From positions 1-20,751 of the forward strand of contig JARDZO010000094.1 of the NCBI GenBank assembly GCA_029240815.1: DNA of 20,751 nt. Reading direction: 5' to 3'. The notes beneath the pieces are model-generated. The model did not search any database. It was not told where the DNA came from and worked only from the letters and a program-made list of their open reading frames with translations. Each line of letters opens with the position of its first letter. Positions within the stretch are counted from its first letter, which is position 1. The position numbers were made by a program, and so were the translations under genes. Below are positions 16,405 to 20,751 of this stretch, piece by piece. Source of the DNA: Brevibacillus sp. (GTDB lineage: Bacteria > Bacillota > Bacilli > Brevibacillales > Brevibacillaceae).

Positions 16405-17649
16405 TCAATGCTCTTCCGTTGCAACCGCGGCCTGGGCATGAGCCTCAGCGAGCATGGAACGCATCGTAGTGGCGATACCGACAGCAGCCAGCAGCAATAG
16501 ACCTGCCAGAACCAAATACCCTGTACTTGCCCCTGTATAATCGATCATCATCGTAAAAAGGCCAATCAACACCAGACGCATCATCATTCCGATTGAATTG
16601 AAAAAGCTCATGACTCGCCCCATAAAATGTTTGGGTACGATCGTCATATAGAGAGATTGCCGAATCAGGCGGACAGAAGCATTACACCAGCCGTACACCA
16701 TGTAGGATGCTACCAGCGCCCAACCATATGGCAAGGAAACCATTGCAACAATCACGATTGCGAACAGCAGTGTGTTGCCCACGATCGCTGACAATTGCCC
16801 CATTTTGGCAACCATGATGGAGACGAGCACGCCAGCAGCCACCGCTCCTATGGCATAGGCCATTTCTCCGAGCGAAAAGATCGAGACGTCTGCCTTTAGC
16901 GTCTGGCTCACATACACTGGCTTTAACAGGTTGCTCGCCATGATCGCGATGAATGGCATCATCGCCGAGATTCCAAAGACCAGGAACCCTCGCTTCTCCC
17001 GTATGTATCGCCAGCTTTGCCCGAGCTGTCCCAGCCAATTGACTCCCTGGTTTGCCTTGGCTTCGCCCTCCAAGGTAAAGGTGTATTTCATGGTGGACAG
17101 CAAACCGAATGCAAACAGATAGGTCAGCGCATTAAACAGGATGACGATATGCAAGCCGTATGAACTCAATAGATAGCCGGCGACCCCGCCCGCGAGAACG
17201 GAAGCCGTCTGTCCTTCGATCTCCAACAAGCTATTAATGCTATTGTAATGTCTCGGTTCAAACCCTTCCTGTACCAACGCGGATTGAGCCGGATAATGAA
17301 TCTGGTACATAAAAGTCGTTACGAGATATATCGCGATGAGCATCCATTCGACGTACGAGCCAAAAAAGCCCCATACTGCCAAGGCACCGAGTACACTGAA
17401 GCCAATCATATTTTCAACCAGCAGCATTTTTTTGCGGGAATAGCGATCAATCAAGGTGCCAATGTAGGGGCCAATAAAAAACATCAAGACGGCAGAGGTG
17501 AACATCGTGGAGCCTAGAAGTTGGGCTGAGCCTGTCGTTTCTACCAGATACCATGCGATCCCGATCATCGTCATGCCTTGGCCAAATCCGGAAAAAAGAT
17601 TAGAGAAAAATAATTTACGAAAATCAACGTCAGCAAAAACTTCCTTCAT
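16405..17649 (-). CDS. MFS transporter
   Basis: This 414-residue protein has about 12 hydrophobic segments and a motif-A-like loop GTLIDRYSRKK (64-74) between the second and third helices, the mark of major facilitator transporters. It resembles MFS_3/EntS-like efflux proteins of Firmicutes (FSNLFSGFGQGMTMIGIAWYLVE near the N-terminus). Substrate cannot be told. The ATG at 17649 has GGGGGAG about nine bases upstream; an in-frame TTG nine bases earlier is less likely. It sits between ywiB and the speB terminator, and its own promoter is proposed at 17699-17727. No regulator gene adjoins it. The C-terminus (EAHAQAAVATEEH) is short and hydrophilic. Confidence 0.9.
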   Translation of the reverse strand: MKEVFADVDFRKLFFSNLFSGFGQGMTMIGIAWYLVETTGSAQLLGSTMFTSAVLMFFIGPYIGTLIDRYSRKKMLLVENMIGFSVLGALAVWGFFGSYVEWMLIAIYLVTTFMYQIHYPAQSALVQEGFEPRHYNSINSLLEIEGQTASVLAGGVAGYLLSSYGLHIVILFNALTYLFAFGLLSTMKYTFTLEGEAKANQGVNWLGQLGQSWRYIREKRGFLVFGISAMMPFIAIMASNLLKPVYVSQTLKADVSIFSLGEMAYAIGAVAAGVLVSIMVAKMGQLSAIVGNTLLFAIVIVAMVSLPYGWALVASYMVYGWCNASVRLIRQSLYMTIVPKHFMGRVMSFFNSIGMMMRLVLIGLFTMMIDYTGASTGYLVLAGLLLLAAVGIATTMRSMLAEAHAQAAVATEEH

Positions 17650-17698
17650 AGGAAACAACTCCCCCGTTAAACCTTCTCGAGAACATCGTACCTTTATT

Positions 17699-17727
17699 AT
17701 TATATTTTGTAAACTAAAATGTTTAAA
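17699..17727 (-). promoter_or_regulatory. possible promoter of the MFS gene with inverted repeat
   Basis: The minus strand has TTTAAA (17727-17722), 17 bases, then a perfect TATAAT (17704-17699). The spacer region contains the inverted repeat TAAAC-N6-GTTTA (17710-17725), which could be a repressor site or simply AT-rich promoter DNA. Confidence 0.4.
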
Positions 17728-17753
17728 AATAATCTGTCATTTAAGCAAGACAT

Positions 17754-17788
17754 AAAAACGCCTCCGGTTTTTGCATCCGGAGACGTTT
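17754..17788 (-). terminator. speB terminator
   Basis: Twelve bases past the speB stop the minus strand forms AAACGTCTCCGG/CCGGAGGCGTTT with one G-U pair and a nine-base loop (17788-17757), followed by TTTTTA. It ends the speE-speB transcript. Confidence 0.85.
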
Positions 17789-17800
17789 GACAATCGTCTG

Positions 17801-18604
17801 TTATTTTACAAAGCTCAGCAGCAGCTCGCGCACGATTTTGGATGCAACGATTTGCGTCATTTCACTGTGGTCGTATACAGGCGCTACCTCTCGGGAAGTG
17901 ATGCCGCCTGCTTCTGTCGTACCGGTACCCGGCGCGTGGGACGGATCGAGCACATCGATATCGATCGACAGGTAAATCGGGCGGTTGCCGATGGTTGGCA
18001 ACACCTTTTTCACTGGCTCCAGCACGTCGTATTTGTACAGGTGCATGTTTTCTTTCGCCCACTCGAACTCTTCGCGCATACCGCTGCGAATACCGAACGA
18101 GTAAACGTTCTTTCCACCGATCAGGTTGCACACCTTTTTGATCGGAGTGGAATGGGAGTACTGATATCCCTCGTAATTGTCGCGAAGGTCCGTATGCGCG
18201 TCAAAGTGGAAAACCACCATATCCTTGTACTTTTCATAAACGGCTTGGAATACAGGCCAGGAAACCAAATGCTCGCCACCCAGACCGAACGGGAACTTGC
18301 CGTCTTCCAGAACCTTCGCAACGAAATTGCGGATCATATCCAGACTGCCTTCCACATTCCCAAAAGGAAGCGGAATATCGCCTGCATCAAAGTACTTGAT
18401 GTCTTCGAGCAATCGGTCGAGGTACGGGCTGTACTCTTCCAGACCGATGGATACTTCGCGGATGCGAGCAGGGCCAAAACGGGAACCCGGACGGAAGCTT
18501 ACTGTCCAGTCCATTGGCATACCGTAGATGACTGCCTGGCTCTCCTCGTAATTTCCGTGGCTACGGATAAAGACGTTGCCGGAGTATGCTTCGTCAAAAC
18601 GCAT
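17801..18604 (-). CDS. speB: agmatinase, with apparent internal deletion
   Basis: This ureohydrolase cleaves agmatine to putrescine and urea, feeding spermidine synthesis. Manganese ligands are all present: H112 (GGEH), D135/H137/D139 (DAHTD) and D215/D217 (DIDVLDP). The N-terminus MRFDEAYSG is as in Bacillus SpeB. At 267 residues it is shorter than the usual 290. EAGGITSRE (231-239) runs straight into VAPVYDHS (240-247), omitting about 22 residues that in homologues form a helix and the strand leading to GADLVE. The frame stays open and the C-terminus is normal, so this is an in-frame deletion or an assembly error. Activity is doubtful because the missing part belongs to the core fold. The ATG has GGAGGAGG upstream, 20 bases after speE. 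Confidence 0.9.
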   Translation of the reverse strand: MRFDEAYSGNVFIRSHGNYEESQAVIYGMPMDWTVSFRPGSRFGPARIREVSIGLEEYSPYLDRLLEDIKYFDAGDIPLPFGNVEGSLDMIRNFVAKVLEDGKFPFGLGGEHLVSWPVFQAVYEKYKDMVVFHFDAHTDLRDNYEGYQYSHSTPIKKVCNLIGGKNVYSFGIRSGMREEFEWAKENMHLYKYDVLEPVKKVLPTIGNRPIYLSIDIDVLDPSHAPGTGTTEAGGITSREVAPVYDHSEMTQIVASKIVRELLLSFVK

Positions 18605-18624
18605 TCTTCTTCGTCCTCCTCCGA

Positions 18625-19464
18625 TTAGTCGCGGGTCAGCTCAGCCACAAAGTTCGGGAGTTTGAAGACAGCGTGGTGAAGTTCCGCATTGTAGTATTTG
18701 GTATCCAAAGTTTTGATTTGGGATGGATCTACTTCCAAGGGATCGTGCTGCTTGGAAGCGATCGTGAAGCTCCACAGACCGGATGGATAGGTCGGGATGC
18801 TGCAGGTATAGAGACGGGTAACCGGGAAGATCGATTTCAGATCTTTGAATACACGCTTGATCAGCTCACGGTTGAACCATGGCGATTCGGTTTGCGCTAC
18901 CATGATGCCATCAGGTTTCAGAGCGTCATGGATGCCTTGATAGAAACCTTTTTCGAACAGGCCTACAGCCGGTCCAACTGGTTCTGTGGAGTCAACCATG
19001 ATCACATCGTACTCGCCTTTGTGGTCATGAATGTGCTTGATGCCATCGATCACTTGCACATCAACGCGGGAATTACCGGTCAGCGCACTTGCGATCTCAG
19101 GGAAGTATTTTTTGCAGGACTCAATTACGCCACCGTCGATTTCAGCCAATACCGCTTTTTCCACAGATGGATGCTTCACGATTTCGCGGATCGCTCCGCC
19201 GTCGCCGCCGCCTACTACCAGTACCTTTTTCGGGTTCGGGTGAGTGTTGAGCGCTACGTGAGTAATCATCTCATGGTAAACAAACTCATCGACATCGGTG
19301 GTCATAACCATGCCGTCGAGCACTAACATGCGACCAAATTGCTTGGTAGTAATGACATCGATTTGTTGAAACTCGGTTTTTTCACTGTATAGGGTGTCAG
19401 TAATTTTCGTTGTAATCCCGTGATTTTCCGTTTGTTTCTCGGTGTACCACAATTCCATGTTCAT
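18625..19464 (-). CDS. speE: spermidine synthase
   Basis: This 279-residue cytosolic aminopropyltransferase makes spermidine from putrescine and decarboxylated SAM. It has a short N-terminal beta domain ([35 protein letters not shown]) and a Rossmann-like domain with [15 protein letters not shown] (81-95), AEID (107-110) and the catalytic VDSTEPVG (D158). The length fits the short bacterial type. The ATG at 19464 has AAGGAGG ten bases upstream; an ATG two codons later (19458) is the alternative, and an extension to 19494 starts before the ribosome site. It is first in the speE-speB operon, as in B. subtilis, which also has pbpG divergent from it. The leader is about 170 bases long with several hairpins. 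Confidence 0.95.
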   Translation of the reverse strand: MNMELWYTEKQTENHGITTKITDTLYSEKTEFQQIDVITTKQFGRMLVLDGMVMTTDVDEFVYHEMITHVALNTHPNPKKVLVVGGGDGGAIREIVKHPSVEKAVLAEIDGGVIESCKKYFPEIASALTGNSRVDVQVIDGIKHIHDHKGEYDVIMVDSTEPVGPAVGLFEKGFYQGIHDALKPDGIMVAQTESPWFNRELIKRVFKDLKSIFPVTRLYTCSIPTYPSGLWSFTIASKQHDPLEVDPSQIKTLDTKYYNAELHHAVFKLPNFVAELTRD

Positions 19465-19542
19465 GGTTATGTAACCTCCTTCAAGTAACCGCATTTATTA
19501 GAAGTCTTGACTTTGCCAAGCCTTTTAGGGCAACCTTAGCAC

Positions 19543-19568
19543 CCAAAGGAAAAATACTTTTCCCTTGG
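19543..19568 (-). promoter_or_regulatory. hairpin in the speE leader
   Basis: The predicted speE leader contains CCAAGGGAAAAG and TATTTTTCCTTTGG arms forming a near-perfect stem (19568-19543), followed by a TTGCC/GGCAA pairing and a small AAGTC/GACTT hairpin nearer the ribosome site. There is no U-tract after the main stem, so it is not an intrinsic terminator. A role in regulation is only a possibility. Confidence 0.3.
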
Positions 19569-19639
19569 TTGAAGTACCGCTATGTTGCGCTCGAACTATC
19601 AAACATTAGAATATCAATACTTTCTGATAGTACAAGAAA

Positions 19640-19667
19640 ATTATAGTGGCTGTCCTTCAAAATGCAA
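19640..19667 (-). promoter_or_regulatory. speE-speB promoter
   Basis: The minus strand has TTGCAT (19667-19662), a 16-base spacer and a perfect TATAAT (19645-19640). The start would lie near 19633. Confidence 0.65.
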
Positions 19668-19706
19668 GGTTTTTTTGGGCAAGTTTCCTTTCATTGGCTA
19701 AGGGAA

Positions 19707-19736
19707 GTTTATCCAGCGGATTGCTGAGCCATACTA
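19707..19736 (+). promoter_or_regulatory. probable forespore (sigma-G/F type) promoter of pbpG
   Basis: GTTTA (19707-19711), 18 bases, then CATACTA (19730-19736) fits the forespore sigma pattern (sigma-G -10 CATNNTA exactly; -35 one base off GYATR and a match to sigma-F GYWTA). B. subtilis pbpG is a forespore-expressed gene, which supports the call. The CATACTA is one arm of an inverted repeat with TAGTATG (19753-19759). A second hairpin CCCGAT/ATCGGG (19761-19783) sits just before the ribosome site. Confidence 0.5.
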
Positions 19737-19801
19737 GGATTAACTTGTGTCTTAGTATGTCCCGATTCTGACAATCCATCGGGAGAAAGGAGGAAAGGCA
19801 C

Positions 19802-20751
19802 ATGGAAGTGATTCAGGAAGCGCCCTTGCTCCGTTATCTTCGTTGGACCAAGAAATTCGTAAAATTTGTCATTCTCAGCCTATTATGCGTTTCTTTTGCC
19901 GCCCTGCTCCTGATCTTGTATTTACGTTCGCAGCCGTTGCCAGAGACATTCATCAAACAGACAACGACCATTTACGCCTCTACAGGAGATGTACTGGACA
20001 CCATGCATCGCGGTGAAAACCGGATCGTCGTACCGATTGGTGATATCGCTCCTGCCCTCGTCGATGCGACCATCGCCATTGAAGACCGATCGTTTCGGGA
20101 GCATTACGGCTTTGACTGGAGACGATTGGCCAAAGCAGCGTACGTGGATGTCATCAACATGGACATGCGTCAAGGAGCCAGTACGATCACCCAGCAATTA
20201 GCGCGAAATCTGTATCTCAGTCTGGACAAAACGTGGGAACGGAAAATCAAGGAAGCACTGCTCGCGATCCAATTGGAGCTGAACTATAGCAAGGACGAGA
20301 TTCTGGAGATGTATATGAACCAGATCTACTACGGGCACTCCGCTTACGGCGCACAAGCTGCCGCGCAAACGTACTTTGGCAAAGACGCCAAGAGTTTGAG
20401 CATCGCGGAAAGTGCCATGCTGGCAGGAATTCCAAAAGGTCCTTCGTATTACTCCCCTTTTAACGATTTCGAAAAAGCAAAGTCACGGCAAAAGCTGATT
20501 CTGGATGCAATGGAACGCGATGGTATGATCACCGAAAAGCAAGCCGAGCAAGCATTTGCCGAAACCATTAAGCTGAAAGAGAGCTCTTCGGAAAGTGCAG
20601 CAGAACAAGCGCCTTATTTCCGCGACTATATCGCCAATCTGGTGAAGAACAAGTACGGCATTGATGAGGAATTGTTTATTCACGGGGGCTTGAAGATTCA
20701 TACGACATTGGACCCCGTTATGCAAAAAAAGGCAGAGGATATCGTCGCATC
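19802..20751 (+). CDS. pbpG: class A penicillin-binding protein, N-terminal part (cut by window edge)
   Basis: The 316 residues in the window hold a cytoplasmic N-terminus, one membrane anchor (about 20-42) and an extracellular GT51 peptidoglycan glycosyltransferase domain. Its motifs run in order: IEDRSFREHYGFD (93-105; catalytic E94), RQGASTITQQLARN (123-136), RKIKEALLAIQLE (147-159), NQIYYG (173-178) and LSIAESAMLAGIPKGPS (199-215). The linker YFRDYIANLVKNKYG leads towards the transpeptidase domain, which is outside the window. It polymerises glycan strands from lipid II at the cell surface. The ATG follows AAAGGAGG at eight bases. Divergence from speE-speB matches B. subtilis pbpG, a sporulation PBP, and a forespore-like promoter is visible. 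The symbol rests on synteny and promoter type. Confidence 0.9.
   Translation, partial: MEVIQEAPLLRYLRWTKKFVKFVILSLLCVSFAALLLILYLRSQPLPETFIKQTTTIYASTGDVLDTMHRGENRIVVPIGDIAPALVDATIAIEDRSFREHYGFDWRRLAKAAYVDVINMDMRQGASTITQQLARNLYLSLDKTWERKIKEALLAIQLELNYSKDEILEMYMNQIYYGHSAYGAQAAAQTYFGKDAKSLSIAESAMLAGIPKGPSYYSPFNDFEKAKSRQKLILDAMERDGMITEKQAEQAFAETIKLKESSSESAAEQAPYFRDYIANLVKNKYGIDEELFIHGGLKIHTTLDPVMQKKAEDIVA

Noticed and set aside
1..20751. CRISPR arrays, insertion sequences, prophage genes, tRNA or rRNA genes
   Set aside because: None seen: no regularly spaced repeats, transposase or integrase motifs, or tRNA/rRNA-like sequence. Gene order looks like a stable chromosomal core.

Overview
The window looks like chromosomal DNA from a Brevibacillus-like member of the Bacillales. 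GC is near 50% by eye, ribosome binding sites are strong GGAGG type, and gene neighbourhoods known from Bacillus are kept: rpoE beside pyrG, fadF close to acyl-CoA dehydrogenases and rpoE, and pbpG divergent from speE-speB. Genus is inferred from gene content and protein resemblance, not from a database search.

All genes except the last lie on the minus strand, so reading order runs from high to low coordinates. Far right: a truncated class A penicillin-binding protein (pbpG, plus strand) diverges from speE-speB (spermidine synthase, agmatinase). Then come an MFS transporter, a YwiB/DUF1934 protein, a small four-helix membrane protein, a sigma-54 activator (KamR type), and lysine 2,3-aminomutase (kamA) behind a near-perfect sigma-54 promoter. 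The left half is fatty/branched acid catabolism: fadF (membrane Fe-S electron-transfer protein), a thiolase / 3-hydroxyacyl-CoA dehydrogenase / two acyl-CoA dehydrogenase operon, then a TetR repressor with fused isobutyryl-CoA mutase (icmF). Last are rpoE (RNA polymerase delta) and the first 31 codons of pyrG (CTP synthase) with its leader.

The beta-oxidation genes fall into three transcription units (fadF; mmgA-mmgB-acdA-mmgC; tetR-icmF). Each has the same palindromic element near its promoter, related to TGACCGAGCGTTCGCTCA, suggesting that the local TetR protein controls all three. fadF also carries a good Bacillus FadR box. IcmF interconverts isobutyryl-CoA and butyryl-CoA, so branched acyl chains could enter the thiolase/dehydrogenase pathway; FadF would pass the electrons on.

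Other points of interest: a CTP-sensitive attenuator arrangement in the pyrG leader (transcript predicted to begin GGGC); a matched pair of TGCCGAA-N2-TTCGGCA palindromes, one upstream of kamR and one upstream of the kamA sigma-54 promoter; an apparent in-frame loss of about 22 residues from SpeB; a plus-strand terminator with no obvious gene, ending a possible structured RNA; and a forespore-type promoter in front of pbpG. Long non-coding stretches are 874-1282 (rpoE promoter, candidate RNA, icmF terminator), 12107-12405 (fadF regulatory region and kamA terminator) and 19465-19801 (divergent speE/pbpG control region).
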